Positions 53,611 to 63,404 of a stretch of DNA of 64,000 nucleotides are shown here, in pieces. The notes beneath the pieces were generated by a model. The model was not told the DNA's origin and did not search any database. It was given only the letters and a program-made list of their open reading frames with translations. The stretch comes from Naumovozyma dairenensis CBS 421 (lineage: Eukaryota; Ascomycota; Saccharomycetes; Saccharomycetales; Saccharomycetaceae): contig NC_016479.1 of the NCBI RefSeq assembly GCF_000227115.2, forward strand, positions 62,001-126,000, in the 5' to 3' direction. Each line of letters begins with the position of its first letter. Positions within the stretch are counted from its first letter, which is position 1. Made by a program: the position numbers and the translations under genes.

Positions 53611-53991
53611 GGTGATGCTATTGTGGTTGCCGCTATTGCTGCTGCTGCTGATGTAAGATCAAAAGGAGCGGTTGCTTACTCTTCTATAATGATTGATTGA
53701 TGAATGTCTGGTTCCTTTCTCTATTATACATAAAAGATTACAGTCTTATCTTCTGATAGCCACTTCTCGAAAAATCTGAAAATTTTTGGGAAAAAGTAAA
53801 AGTGAATTTCCAGCACGTGATCCCCTGGCGCCTTCCCTATCTTATTTAAAATGACGACGCAAATTACATATATGGTATATATATGTATACAGTTGTAGAA
53901 TTTCATTTAGTATGAAGTCTATACGTAGTTTAGAAGGTTATATATATCTATGTATTTGTATATGTAGTTCTTATTTAGCTTATATGCCGGA
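53611..53991. other. CAN1 promoter, nitroreductase C 3' flank
   Basis: 381 bases with no recognised gene. Right-hand junction of the block that splits the nitroreductase array. TATATATA tracts near 53872-53886 and 53939-53950. Confidence 0.4.
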
Positions 53992-54573
53992 TTAGTTGTA
54001 GATCTTGACAGGGTTTTCGTTAAATTCCTTGGCACCAGCTTCTCCATTCTTAACACCGAAAATCAATTGAGAATGTACAGTCCATGAAGTAGGAACATCT
54101 TGAGGTAAAGCAGCTCTAACCAATGGGTTATAATGTTGTAAATTACAACCTAACCCTAAGGCTTCCACAGCAGCCCAGGATTCAATTTGTACAGCACCAG
54201 AACTTTGTTGCGCACAAGCTGGGAACACTTCAGCAAATGCAGCAAAATCAGATTGTAACTTTTGGGTGGCCTTTTCTTCCACAAAGAAAATTACAGACCC
54301 GTAAGCTTCATCTCTACAGGCTTTTGGTCTCATCTTGGCATTATCAGTAGGCATTGCATTCACAACTGAATCCCAAACTTTCTTATGTGTGGTACCAGTT
54401 AGGATTAGGGCACGATTTGGTTGAGAATTGAATGCACTAGGACCATTCTTGGTGATTCTTTGCACTGTTTCCTTAATGTCTTCCACGGTGATACCTTCTG
54501 GTAATTCTGGTTTTAGATTGTAGATTGTACGACGGTTTTCAATGGTGTTTAGAAATTCTTGAACGTTCGCCAT
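53992..54573 (-). CDS. FRM2: nitroreductase-family protein, Frm2-like (copy C)
   Basis: 193 residues. Family marks: RRTIYNLKPELPEGI, FNSQPNRALILTG, CRDEAYGSVIFF, VEALGLGCNLQHYN, SWTVHSQLIFG. TIYNLKPELP, the CRDEAYG Cys and PQDVP are closer to Frm2 than Hbn1 as recalled. FMN-dependent nitroreductase fold; in S. cerevisiae Frm2 is linked to fatty-acid signalling and oxidative stress. Stands in tandem with copy D before AGP1, on the same strand as FRM2-HBN1-AGP1. Confidence 0.93.
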   Translation of the reverse strand: MANVQEFLNTIENRRTIYNLKPELPEGITVEDIKETVQRITKNGPSAFNSQPNRALILTGTTHKKVWDSVVNAMPTDNAKMRPKACRDEAYGSVIFFVEEKATQKLQSDFAAFAEVFPACAQQSSGAVQIESWAAVEALGLGCNLQHYNPLVRAALPQDVPTSWTVHSQLIFGVKNGEAGAKEFNENPVKIYN

Positions 54574-55009
54574 GTTGTATTATATATATAGAGTGTGAGA
54601 TATGATATGATGATTCTGCTGAGTTTAATTATCCGACGCAATCAGTTTTAACGAAATAATCTTCTTAATGAATAATTGAATAAATGAATAAATGAATGAA
54701 TCCCTTTTGTTTAAATACTTTTGCCGGATGTCTACGCGTTAAAGTAAAAACCTCTCAGTGAATTCCTCGAAGAAAACTGAACAATGAAAATGAAAAAACA
54801 AACATACAATGGATGGGTTGCTGATTAATTATTAAATTAAGGAAGAGTAAACTTCACCTTTTTTTTTTTTGCTGTTTCTTTGCCGAACTTTAGTACGAAG
54901 ATACACATATGTGAAAATCATGGTAAATATGTAAAAATGTCTATTCGTAAGATATATTAAAAAATTCCATACTATATACTAGGCAAATACATACGTACAT
55001 AGCTTACAC
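54574..55009. other. promoter of nitroreductase copy C
   Basis: 436 bases between tandem copies. ACGCGT occurs near 54733-54738; a single MCB-type core in a non-cell-cycle gene is weak. A T run lies near 54859-54870. Confidence 0.4.
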
Positions 55010-55591
55010 TTAATTATAGATCTTAATTGGGTTGTGAATGTAAGTCTTGTTATCAGGTTCACCATTTCTAGCACCAAAGACTAATTGAGAATGAACACTC
55101 CAAGATTCAGGGATATCCTTTGGTAAGGCACCCTTAACTAATCCATTGTAATGTTGTAGATGACCACCTAATCCTAATGCTTCGACTGCGGCCCATGACA
55201 TGATTTGAGCAGCACCAGTAGTATGTTGGGCACATTGTGGGAACGCATCTGCGAATGCTGGGAAATCAGCTTGTAGTTTTTCTGTAACTTTATCATCTGT
55301 GAAGAAAATAACGGAACCATAAGCTTCATCTCTACATGAAGTTGGTCTCATCTTGGCACCATCGGATGGCATTGCTGCAGCAACAGTGTTCCAAAGACTC
55401 TTGTGTGCTTCTCCGGTTAAGATGATAGCACGGTTTGGTTGAGAATTGAAGGCAGTTGGAGTGTTCTTGACAATGGATTGAACTGTCTTTTGAACATCTT
55501 CAATGGTGACACCTGCGGTCAATTCTGGTTTTAGATTGTAAATGGTACGACGGTTTTCGACAATTTCTAAAAAGTTGTTTAATGCAGACAT
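55010..55591 (-). CDS. nitroreductase-family protein (copy D)
   Basis: 193 residues. RRTIYNLKPELTAGV, NTPTAFNSQPNRAIILTGE, CRDEAYGSVIFF, VEALGLGGHLQHYN, SWSVHSQLVFG. It shares a block around residues 89-112 almost residue for residue with copy A although the codons differ at many third positions, so this is protein conservation rather than recent duplication. It mixes Frm2-like (CRDEAYG) and Hbn1-like (IPESWSV) traits and no name is given. Confidence 0.93.
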   Translation of the reverse strand: MSALNNFLEIVENRRTIYNLKPELTAGVTIEDVQKTVQSIVKNTPTAFNSQPNRAIILTGEAHKSLWNTVAAAMPSDGAKMRPTSCRDEAYGSVIFFTDDKVTEKLQADFPAFADAFPQCAQHTTGAAQIMSWAAVEALGLGGHLQHYNGLVKGALPKDIPESWSVHSQLVFGARNGEPDNKTYIHNPIKIYN

Positions 55592-56099
55592 GATGTTGTG
55601 TTTGTGTGTGTGTATATAGTATTTTATACTTGCTATTGTTTCGAACCAGATCTAAGAAATGCTTTTTAAAGATCTCGATGGATCTCCTGTTATATAATGT
55701 GTCCTCGGTCCTTTTATAATGTCAATGCGCGGAAACGTTGTTTCGAGGAAATGGCACCTTTATTTTTATTTCTGACGCTTACAAATACAAATACTCGAGA
55801 GTTGAAACGAGTCAACAAGCATACTACTACGAAATATGTAATAATGTAAGATAAGGTAAAGAGTACAAAAAAATACTTGAGAAATACAATTGAAAACGTC
55901 ATATATTATGGGGGACAAGCAGTTCATGTGGTTTTGTATATTCAATTGGCTAACTATTAGCCGTACGTTATATAGATGAATCGTACAAAGCTGAATATAG
56001 ATTTTTATAATGCTATTTCTTTTACACAATACAAAGCTTTAAACCTTGTCTAACCATGGCCAAAACGCATATAATGATATATATATATATAGAGCGGAT
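55592..56099. other. promoter of nitroreductase D, AGP1 3' flank
   Basis: 508 bases. A GT run lies just before the start codon (about 55594-55612) and an AT tract at 56076-56090. No gene. Confidence 0.4.
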
Positions 56100-58025
56100 T
56101 CAACACCAGAATTCATAAATTTTCTGCCAAATTGGTGCATTTCTCATCTTTTCTTTATATTCTTCTTCTTCTTGCCTAATCAATTCTTCATCAAACACAT
56201 CTCTATTGATATCTAAATCAATGTCCTTAGCTCTGATGAATAACCTCCAGTCCTTTGTATATATCTTGTAGCCAAAGTAAAGTGCAATCAAAATTGGGGC
56301 CGCCAAATAATTCTCAAAGAAGGCTTGAACATCTAATCTTCCTTCACCAATTGGTGCAATAGCAACCCAGAATTGAGCAATCAAAATCAACATCATCATA
56401 ATGAACGCATACCAAGATCCCCATACACCACATTGAGATTTGAAACCAATTTCACCCAATGATCTTCCTTGAACAGCCATGGCTCTTCTAAATCTAATAT
56501 GTGACAAACAAATGGCAGACCAAGTGAATAATTGAGATAACCCCGAAATAGCCAACAACCAAACGAAAACTTGATCTTCCTTTGGTGATGTGGCACAGAA
56601 TGAGATGACATTCACTAGGGCAGCAACACACATACCCATAGTTGGTCTACCTTCTCTATCAACGTATTTGAAAATCTTTGGAGCATAACCTTGTTCAGCT
56701 AAACCTAATAATAAACGGGAACTGGAATAGAATGCAGAGTTTGCCACTGATAGAACAGATAATAAAATCACTGCATTGATGAAATGTGGAACCACACGAA
56801 CACCATGAGTTGAAACAGCCAGGACATAAGGAGATGCCTTAACACCACCACCACTAGAACCTAACAATTGGTCAGAATTCCATGGAACCAAAAACCCGAC
56901 AATTACCACTGAACCTAAATAGATACAAACAATTCTGTAGATCATCTTTTTAGCAGCTGATGGGATTGCCTTACGTGGGTTAGATTGTTCACTAGCGGTG
57001 ACACCGATCATTTCACTTAAACCGAATGCAAACGCAGCATTAACTAATGTGGATACGACACCTTTAAAACGGTCGATTGCATGTTCACCTCTAAAGGCAC
57101 CAGGATCATGCCAATATCTACCACCAATGTATCCGTCATCACCTGCACCACCACAAATTAAAATGATACCCAGAATAAAGAAGCCTAAAAGCATTAAAAT
57201 CTTACATGAATTAAAGAAGAATTCTGCTTCTGCATAACCTGCAGCACCACCAAGGACATTAATAAGAATAATCAAGACATAAAATATCACAACAAAGACA
57301 TCTGGATCCACTTTCGTAGTCCAATATTTGATAGTCATTGATGCCGTGACCAATTCCAATGGACAAACACAAAGCCATTGTATACAATAAACCCAAGCGA
57401 CAGAGAACCCGAGGGCAGGTTCAATTAAAAATGAAGGATATGAATTGAACCCACCGATTAATTTAGAATACAAGACAGCCATTTCACCAGTAGCTTGAAT
57501 GATACAATATATACATGATCCCATGATGGCGTACCCAATGACTAACCCAGCAGGACCTGAGTTAGCTAAAGATGTACCATTACCCACTAACATACCAGTA
57601 CCAATACCAGTACCCAATGAGATCATGATGACGTGTCTTGGTTTAATGGAATGTTTCAATTCTTCTGACTTACCAGCTACTTCTGCTGGTTGTGTTCCAT
57701 CTTCACTTGGTTCCAGGGTTCCTTCGAAGGTCTTTGTTAAGTCGTGTTCTAATGTGGACGGTTGTTCCTTATCAGCTCTTTTGAAGGAATCTATAAAATT
57801 TTGGAATTTTGCTCGTGTTCTGCTATGTGATGTGGTGTTTTGATCTTGTGAAATGGGTTCGAAATCGTTTGATAGGGTGGATGATGGTAATTGTGAATCT
57901 GTTTGTGCGAAATATTCCACTTCATTTTCTGTAGTTTCGAATTCACTTGTTTTAGATTTTTTTTTCAAATCGTTCATTTCATATCGAGAATGGCCTACAT
58001 TCTCATTAGAGCCTGATGAAGACAT
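56100..58025 (-). CDS. AGP1: broad-specificity amino-acid permease, Agp1/Gnp1 type
   Basis: 641 residues (S. cerevisiae Agp1 633, Gnp1 663). A long Ser/Thr/Glu-rich cytosolic N-terminus of about 130 residues is followed by twelve transmembrane helices (GTGIGTGMLVGNGTSLANSG in helix 1, EQSNPRKAIPSAAKK loop) and the C-terminal NAPIWQKIYEFWC typical of this branch, whose final Cys is a palmitoylation site in S. cerevisiae permeases. Imports Asn, Gln and other neutral amino acids under SPS control. Divergent arrangement and nitroreductase neighbours match AGP1 (YCL025C). Confidence 0.92.
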   Translation of the reverse strand: MSSSGSNENVGHSRYEMNDLKKKSKTSEFETTENEVEYFAQTDSQLPSSTLSNDFEPISQDQNTTSHSRTRAKFQNFIDSFKRADKEQPSTLEHDLTKTFEGTLEPSEDGTQPAEVAGKSEELKHSIKPRHVIMISLGTGIGTGMLVGNGTSLANSGPAGLVIGYAIMGSCIYCIIQATGEMAVLYSKLIGGFNSYPSFLIEPALGFSVAWVYCIQWLCVCPLELVTASMTIKYWTTKVDPDVFVVIFYVLIILINVLGGAAGYAEAEFFFNSCKILMLLGFFILGIILICGGAGDDGYIGGRYWHDPGAFRGEHAIDRFKGVVSTLVNAAFAFGLSEMIGVTASEQSNPRKAIPSAAKKMIYRIVCIYLGSVVIVGFLVPWNSDQLLGSSGGGVKASPYVLAVSTHGVRVVPHFINAVILLSVLSVANSAFYSSSRLLLGLAEQGYAPKIFKYVDREGRPTMGMCVAALVNVISFCATSPKEDQVFVWLLAISGLSQLFTWSAICLSHIRFRRAMAVQGRSLGEIGFKSQCGVWGSWYAFIMMMLILIAQFWVAIAPIGEGRLDVQAFFENYLAAPILIALYFGYKIYTKDWRLFIRAKDIDLDINRDVFDEELIRQEEEEYKEKMRNAPIWQKIYEFWC

Positions 58026-58881
58026 CTTCTTTTTTGTTTCTTCGTAAGGATTGAGTATTACTGTGCTAGTGTTTGATTCTGTTACTAAAATAAAATCAAA
58101 AGAGGACTAGAACGACTAATAGAAATCTGGGGAATAGAATTTGTACGTTTTTTTATCTTATATATATTCTACGCAAAAGATGGAGAACTTACAGCTATGT
58201 TTTTAAAGCGGCTAATTAATCTAGTACGTACTTACGTAGTGGCAGTGTATACCTAGGTAGGTGCGTAATATTGTATGTAAAAGACATGTTTTCGAACAAG
58301 AAAATCTTCTCGAGTCGGTATCGAGTCGTTATCCAGTCGATAGTAGATTGAGGTAATGAATCATCTTGAGCTCTGTGTAGCCAACTGTCTTCTTACGTTT
58401 TCTCTCTGCAACGAAATTATATGTATTTTTTTCACTCCAGATGTTCTTGACGTCTTTTTGATGGTTTTTCATTCTTGGCGTTTTGGGATAAACCAATTAG
58501 ACAAGAGACGCCAACTGGTCGGGGATCCCATGTGAGAAGTAAAATTTGGCGAAAAATGCCGTGCCAATCCGACTTTTTTTCACAATAGACGCAGGGACGT
58601 TGTCCAATAAGGCACTGAAATGAACAGGGGTCATGGGTTTTAAAAGGGATCCACAATGAAATCTATTCTTCCGCATCACGTGGTTATTTGCGGGTAATCC
58701 CTGAGGGGGGCCAAAGAGAAAAAAAAAAAATTAGTGTGAAATGAGAAGCAGAACACGCAGGTTGTTTTGAACAAAGAGCGGTTCTTATAAAACATACATT
58801 TAGGCATACCCACAGGTGGTTGTCAAAAACTACATCTGTACATAGAGCAAAGATCAACTTTCAAAAAATTTGTTATAAACA
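58026..58881. other. divergent AGP1-SMT3 promoter region
   Basis: 856 bases. A CGGC core occurs at about 58209-58212 (Stp1/2-like, weak). A patch at 58450-58720 is less AT-rich and open on both strands, but no protein is recognised. An A run lies at 58720-58731. Confidence 0.4.
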
Positions 58882-59202
58882 ATGTCTGAACCAGCTCAAT
58901 CTAACGGTCAAACCCCAGACGTTAAGCCCGATGTTAAGCCTGATGTCAAGACTGAAACTCACATCAATCTAAAGGTTTCAGATGGTTCTTCCGAGATTTT
59001 CTTCAAGATTAAGAGGACTACTCCTTTGAAGAGATTAATGGAAGCTTTTGCTAAGAGACAAGGTAAGGAAATGAATTCTTTGAGGTTTTTGTATGATGGG
59101 ATTAGAGTGCAAGCTGATCAAACCCCTGAAGATTTAGATATGGAAGATAATGACATTATTGAAGCTCATAGAGAACAAATAGGTGGTTCATTTGCATGTT
59201 AA
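58882..59202 (+). CDS. SMT3: Smt3 SUMO
   Basis: 106 residues (S. cerevisiae 101). The ubiquitin fold is nearly unchanged ([57 protein letters not shown]). Ulp1 processing after the diglycine would release a four-residue tail SFAC, where S. cerevisiae has ATY. The flexible N-terminus has the triple repeat [13 protein letters not shown]: only K23 keeps a strict hydrophobic-K-x-E site for chain formation, the others having Asp. Lies between AGP1 and the KCC4-type kinase. Confidence 0.98.
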   Translation: MSEPAQSNGQTPDVKPDVKPDVKTETHINLKVSDGSSEIFFKIKRTTPLKRLMEAFAKRQGKEMNSLRFLYDGIRVQADQTPEDLDMEDNDIIEAHREQIGGSFAC

Positions 59203-59772
59203 ACAGTTTGTTGGGAAACCACATCCAAGGAAAGAAGTAGAAAGTTTCTACGGTCTACGGTAGAAGATTGTGTTTACAATTTGTTTTCTATTTTGAAGCT
59301 AATTATTTATGTTTCTTTTTTTGTATTTGATCCAACATTTATGAAAGTATTTAGATATACATAGATTGCTGTGTAGCAAACTCATATGATATTTCATATT
59401 ATTATCAGGACGACACATAATTTTATGTTTTGTATAATTGTATACTATGTAGTTTTCGCGTGGTTTTCAATTAGATTTCCCTTTTGGGGGAGGGGGAACC
59501 GATGTAGTGTTTTACGCGTTGCAAGACTTTTCGTCGGCGGCGGACGCGTCAACCTGCGAGCCATGCTAAATTAAAGATGGCAAAAAGATGAAATGGATGT
59601 TACTTTGGTATTGTCTATTTACTATTGATGATTGAAGAACAATTAAAGCAAAGTTAAAGTCCCAACCAAAGGATATTCTCGAGGAATTGCGAACATCTTT
59701 CTCGTTTTTCTCGATACATTCGATCCACTCGTTTACGTATACACATATTTTAGAAGACAATTTGAACGAAAC
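59203..59772. other. SMT3 3' flank and kinase promoter
   Basis: 570 bases with the MCB/SCB cluster described separately; no gene recognised. Confidence 0.5.
59454..59549 (+). promoter_or_regulatory. MBF/SBF site cluster before KCC4/GIN4 kinase
   Basis: TTTCGCG (SCB type) at 59454-59460 and two perfect ACGCGT MCB sites at 59514-59519 and 59544-59549, about 225-320 bases before the kinase ATG. The kinase acts at the bud neck early in the cycle, so G1/S control by Swi6-containing factors fits. Confidence 0.7.
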
Positions 59773-62700
59773 ATGACATCGGTTGTAGGAGAAACCAAGA
59801 TGAAAGGAGATACGATTGGTCCGTGGAAGTTGGGTAAAACACTCGGTTTAGGTAGCACAGGTAAAGTTGAATTAGCATACAATGAAACCACTTCCCAACA
59901 AGCAGCCATCAAGATAATATCGAAATCTATATTTTCTCAAGGGACCGTTGGTGAATCCTCGATGGTCTCTAACTCGAGTCCCGATGCATTACCATACGGT
60001 ATTGAGCGTGAAATTATTATAATGAAGTTACTTAGACATCCGAATGTGCTTTCTTTGTATGATGTATGGGAAACCAATTCCAAATTATACATGATTTTAG
60101 AATATGCAGAAAAGGGAGAGTTGTTCAATTTACTAGTGGAACGTGGTCCTTTGCCTGAGAAGGAGGCAATTCGATTCTTCAGACAAATAATTATAGGAAT
60201 TTCATATTGTCATGCTTTGGGGATTGTCCATCGTGATTTAAAGCCCGAGAATTTATTATTGGATCATAAATTAAATATCAAGATTGCCGATTTTGGTATG
60301 GCAGCGTTAGAGACTAAGGACAAGATGTTGGAGACTAGTTGTGGGTCCCCTCATTATGCAGCACCGGAGATTGTTTCTGGTGTGCCCTACCATGGGTTTC
60401 AAAGTGATGTTTGGTCTTGTGGTGTTATATTATTTGCATTACTTACTGGTAGATTACCGTTTGATGAAGAAGATGGGAATATTAGAAATCTTTTGTTGAA
60501 AGTACAAAGCGGTGAATATGAGATGCCTGATGATGATGAGATATCTAAAGAAGCTCAAGATTTAATTGGGAGGATTTTGACTGTTGATCCTGAGCAAAGA
60601 ATCAAAACGAGGGATATTCTTAAGCATCCGCTGTTACAGAAATATCCAAGTATTAAAGATTCGAGAAGTATTAAGAATTTACCAAGAGAAGATACGTATT
60701 TGTATCCGTTGTCTGAGAATAATTCGATAATTGATGACTCTATTTTGCAGAATTTAGTTGCTCTATGGCATGGTAGGGATAAGGATGACATAGCTGGTAA
60801 ATTGAGAGAGTCTGGAGCCGATGCTGAGAAAACAGTGTATGCGTTGTTGTATCGTTTTAAAGTGGAAGCAGAAAAGATGAATACATGTAGTAGTCCACGA
60901 AGGAAGAATAGGATATCAATGATAAGTGTTTCCTCTTCGCACAAGAGGCCTGTTTCTATGAAGAAGATTTCTACTGTGCAGAACAATACCCCTCCTTCAA
61001 ACAGACGATTATCAATAAGTTTATCTAGTACACAACGCAAGAGAATGTCTGGTATTCTTCAGCATACCAATTCGTCACCCACGCCGTCACGTACCAAACG
61101 AATTTCTGTGATTAATATCGACGATTCGGAAAACAAAGCACCTCCTCCTGTGCCAATGGAAATGTTGGAAGATTACAAAAACAATAGCAAGAACGTGCGT
61201 CGTACGATTAAGAAGAAGAAGAAGAAGAAGAATAATTATAGATTGACGTTGGTTAATAATAAACGTGTTTCTATAACGACAAAATTGTTGTCTACGTATG
61301 CAAAATTGTCTGAAGATGATAATTGGGAATACATTGAAAGGGAGACTAAGAGGACCAGTTCTGATTTTGCGACATTGATTGATGAACTATTTGAACATGA
61401 GAAATATGAAAGGATTCGAAAGGAGAAGGAAGAATTGGAGCGTAAGGTCAGAGAGACAAGGGTGCGTGAACAACGTAGAGAGGAGGAGGAGCGTGCAGAG
61501 TTACAAAGGGAGCAGTTAAAATTGCAACAGAAGATTGATGAGGAGATTTCTAAATTGAAGGAGGATGCATTGGAGAAAGATAATTTTAGGTCTGTGTCCG
61601 CTCCTATTAAAGAGAACGAGGACGAGGACGAAAACGAGAATGAATTGCGTAACCGTCGTCAATTTTCGTTACAAACAAGACCGGTATCAAGATTAGATCC
61701 AGGTATATTGTATTCTGCGCCAGCTGAGATACCTAGCTACGAGCGTGTGGTGGTGAATGAAAGTGGGAATAAGAGTTCTGCCCAACAACAACGGAAGATC
61801 TTGGAAACTATTAGAAGGTCAAAGTTTTTAGGTTCGTCGTTTAATATTCAACAGGAGCTAGAGTTTTCACAGAGAAATGTACTCGTACCAACCAAGGAGC
61901 AAGTTGTGGACGTTGATGAAGTAAAACTTGAAGGTGGATTGAGAAAGATTTCTGAGGTCAAGATTCCTCAGTTTACAAGAAAATCAAGACATTTCAGTGA
62001 TTCCAACAAAAGGTTGTCAGTGTTGTCGATGTATTCGACCAAGCAGTCGTACACGAATCTTGGGCATATTTTGAAGGATGGTACAGAGGAGAGTGAGCCT
62101 GCGAAGAAAACCCCTGAATTATTATTTGAGAGTGGAAGAGATGATAGGTTGTATGAGGTGTCAGAGGAGCCGGAGATTCAAGAAGAAAAGGAAGATATTG
62201 AGACTGTCACTTTACCACAATTACCACCGCTAAAACAGAGCGCAAACACAAACGCAAACGCAAACGAAACCGAAATTAATGGGCTTGCAATCTTCCGTCC
62301 AAAGGAGAATATTGAGTTAGAAGACATTACGAAGGAGGTTAAAGAGGTGATTCCATCGCAGGATCATGGAAAAGACAAACCTATTGCTATAAACAATCCC
62401 AAACAGAGACTTGAGGTCAAACCAGAACGTCAATTGGATGAGATCGCACCGAACAAGGTCGGCACAACCGAAAAGAAACGAAATGTCTCGTTTTTCCGAA
62501 AGTTCTCCAATAATTCCGCCACAATAAAAGGTTACGATCACGAGATATATGTTAACATCGGTTCGCGACAGTTGTATACTGGATTGAGAAAGTTGTTAGA
62601 AGGATGGACACAGTATGGATTAAAAGACGTGAGGTCAGACAATACCGCAATGAAGATTACCGGGAAATTAGCTAATGACAATATACTTTCGTTAAGGTCT

Positions 62701-62841
62701 ACACTGTTCGAACTACTGGTAGAGCCTAAGGGATCCAAGTATAGTCTGATTGGGTTTACAAAAGTGCAAGGATCTAGTAAAGTTGTGAGACGGTTATTTA
62801 CTGAAATCGAAAAAGTATTAAATAAAGAGGGTGTTTTATAA
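59773..62841 (+). CDS. KCC4: Kcc4/Gin4 septin-associated checkpoint kinase
   Basis: 1022 residues (S. cerevisiae Kcc4 1037, Gin4 1142). The N-terminal Nim1/AMPK-type kinase domain runs about 15-280: glycine loop LGLGSTGKV, catalytic K47, HRD at 153-155, DFG at 173-175, and the APE of the activation segment (YAAPEIV). A UBA-like segment follows, then a long basic/coiled middle and a C-terminal KA1 phospholipid-binding domain from about 915 (YVNIGSRQLYTGLRKLLEGW). It binds septins and Swe1-control partners at the bud neck. Neighbour AGP1 and divergent orientation match KCC4; GIN4 remains possible since a single ohnolog is seen. Confidence 0.92.
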   Translation: MTSVVGETKMKGDTIGPWKLGKTLGLGSTGKVELAYNETTSQQAAIKIISKSIFSQGTVGESSMVSNSSPDALPYGIEREIIIMKLLRHPNVLSLYDVWETNSKLYMILEYAEKGELFNLLVERGPLPEKEAIRFFRQIIIGISYCHALGIVHRDLKPENLLLDHKLNIKIADFGMAALETKDKMLETSCGSPHYAAPEIVSGVPYHGFQSDVWSCGVILFALLTGRLPFDEEDGNIRNLLLKVQSGEYEMPDDDEISKEAQDLIGRILTVDPEQRIKTRDILKHPLLQKYPSIKDSRSIKNLPREDTYLYPLSENNSIIDDSILQNLVALWHGRDKDDIAGKLRESGADAEKTVYALLYRFKVEAEKMNTCSSPRRKNRISMISVSSSHKRPVSMKKISTVQNNTPPSNRRLSISLSSTQRKRMSGILQHTNSSPTPSRTKRISVINIDDSENKAPPPVPMEMLEDYKNNSKNVRRTIKKKKKKKNNYRLTLVNNKRVSITTKLLSTYAKLSEDDNWEYIERETKRTSSDFATLIDELFEHEKYERIRKEKEELERKVRETRVREQRREEEERAELQREQLKLQQKIDEEISKLKEDALEKDNFRSVSAPIKENEDEDENENELRNRRQFSLQTRPVSRLDPGILYSAPAEIPSYERVVVNESGNKSSAQQQRKILETIRRSKFLGSSFNIQQELEFSQRNVLVPTKEQVVDVDEVKLEGGLRKISEVKIPQFTRKSRHFSDSNKRLSVLSMYSTKQSYTNLGHILKDGTEESEPAKKTPELLFESGRDDRLYEVSEEPEIQEEKEDIETVTLPQLPPLKQSANTNANANETEINGLAIFRPKENIELEDITKEVKEVIPSQDHGKDKPIAINNPKQRLEVKPERQLDEIAPNKVGTTEKKRNVSFFRKFSNNSATIKGYDHEIYVNIGSRQLYTGLRKLLEGWTQYGLKDVRSDNTAMKITGKLANDNILSLRSTLFELLVEPKGSKYSLIGFTKVQGSSKVVRRLFTEIEKVLNKEGVL

Positions 62842-62997
62842 AAAGTGTATGTATATATAAAAAAAACTGGACAGTTTCTTGCTCTTACGGTGTGAACAGA
62901 GAAACCACTTTGCAAATACCCGTCCCATCCTCACAGATACCCCCCTCATGCCCTATTGCATTACACTGTTCCGAACAAATGATAAAAATTACTGATT

Positions 62998-63404
62998 TTA
63001 TTTTATTTTAGTACGCATGCGTTTATTTATGAACTATATAGGTGTTAGTAACGGAGCACAATAAGAAATAAATCTGAAGCAATCAAACATACCCACACTC
63101 TGACTTGCAATGCTGACATTCCACAGGATTTTGCAACAAATTCCCTTTCTTTCGTATTCAACCACGGCTTTTTCTGGAAAATATTTTCTAACAATAGTTT
63201 ATTCTCCTTGGAGATAGGCGACCTTGATCTATAGTACAAGTAATTCTCATACACCTGTTTAAGAAGTAAACTCTTCTTAAACAAACTAAGCGACGAATTC
63301 AGAATATCCTACTTCTTGTGGTTAGTCATCTTGAAATACTGCAAGAGGGTTACCGAACTTAAACATACCTGTGAAGTTTCGTTGAAACTATCTTGTAATA
63401 ACAT
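62998..63404 (-). CDS. MATA1: mating-type homeodomain protein a1 (two introns)
   Basis: Three exons rebuilt by hand: exon 1 63369-63404 (ATG start, 12 codons), exon 2 63093-63308 (72 codons), exon 3 62998-63033 (11 codons and TAA). Both introns have GTATGT donors; intron 1 (63309-63368) has a GACTAAC branch and TAG, intron 2 (63034-63092) a perfect TACTAAC and TATATAG. The 95-residue protein carries the homeodomain from about 42, with LNTKEREFVAKSCGMSALQV, and the invariant WF-N-R recognition core WFINKRMR at 84-91, formed only after intron 2 is removed. a1 pairs with alpha2 to repress haploid genes in diploids. S. cerevisiae a1 also has two small introns and 126 residues. Whether this is MAT or a silent HML/HMR cassette cannot be told. 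Confidence 0.9.

Noticed and set aside
62960..62985. Possible HO cleavage site (TTCCGAACAAAT) near the 3' end of a1
   Set aside because: The match to the S. cerevisiae HO core CGCAACA is poor, so it cannot be used to call MAT.
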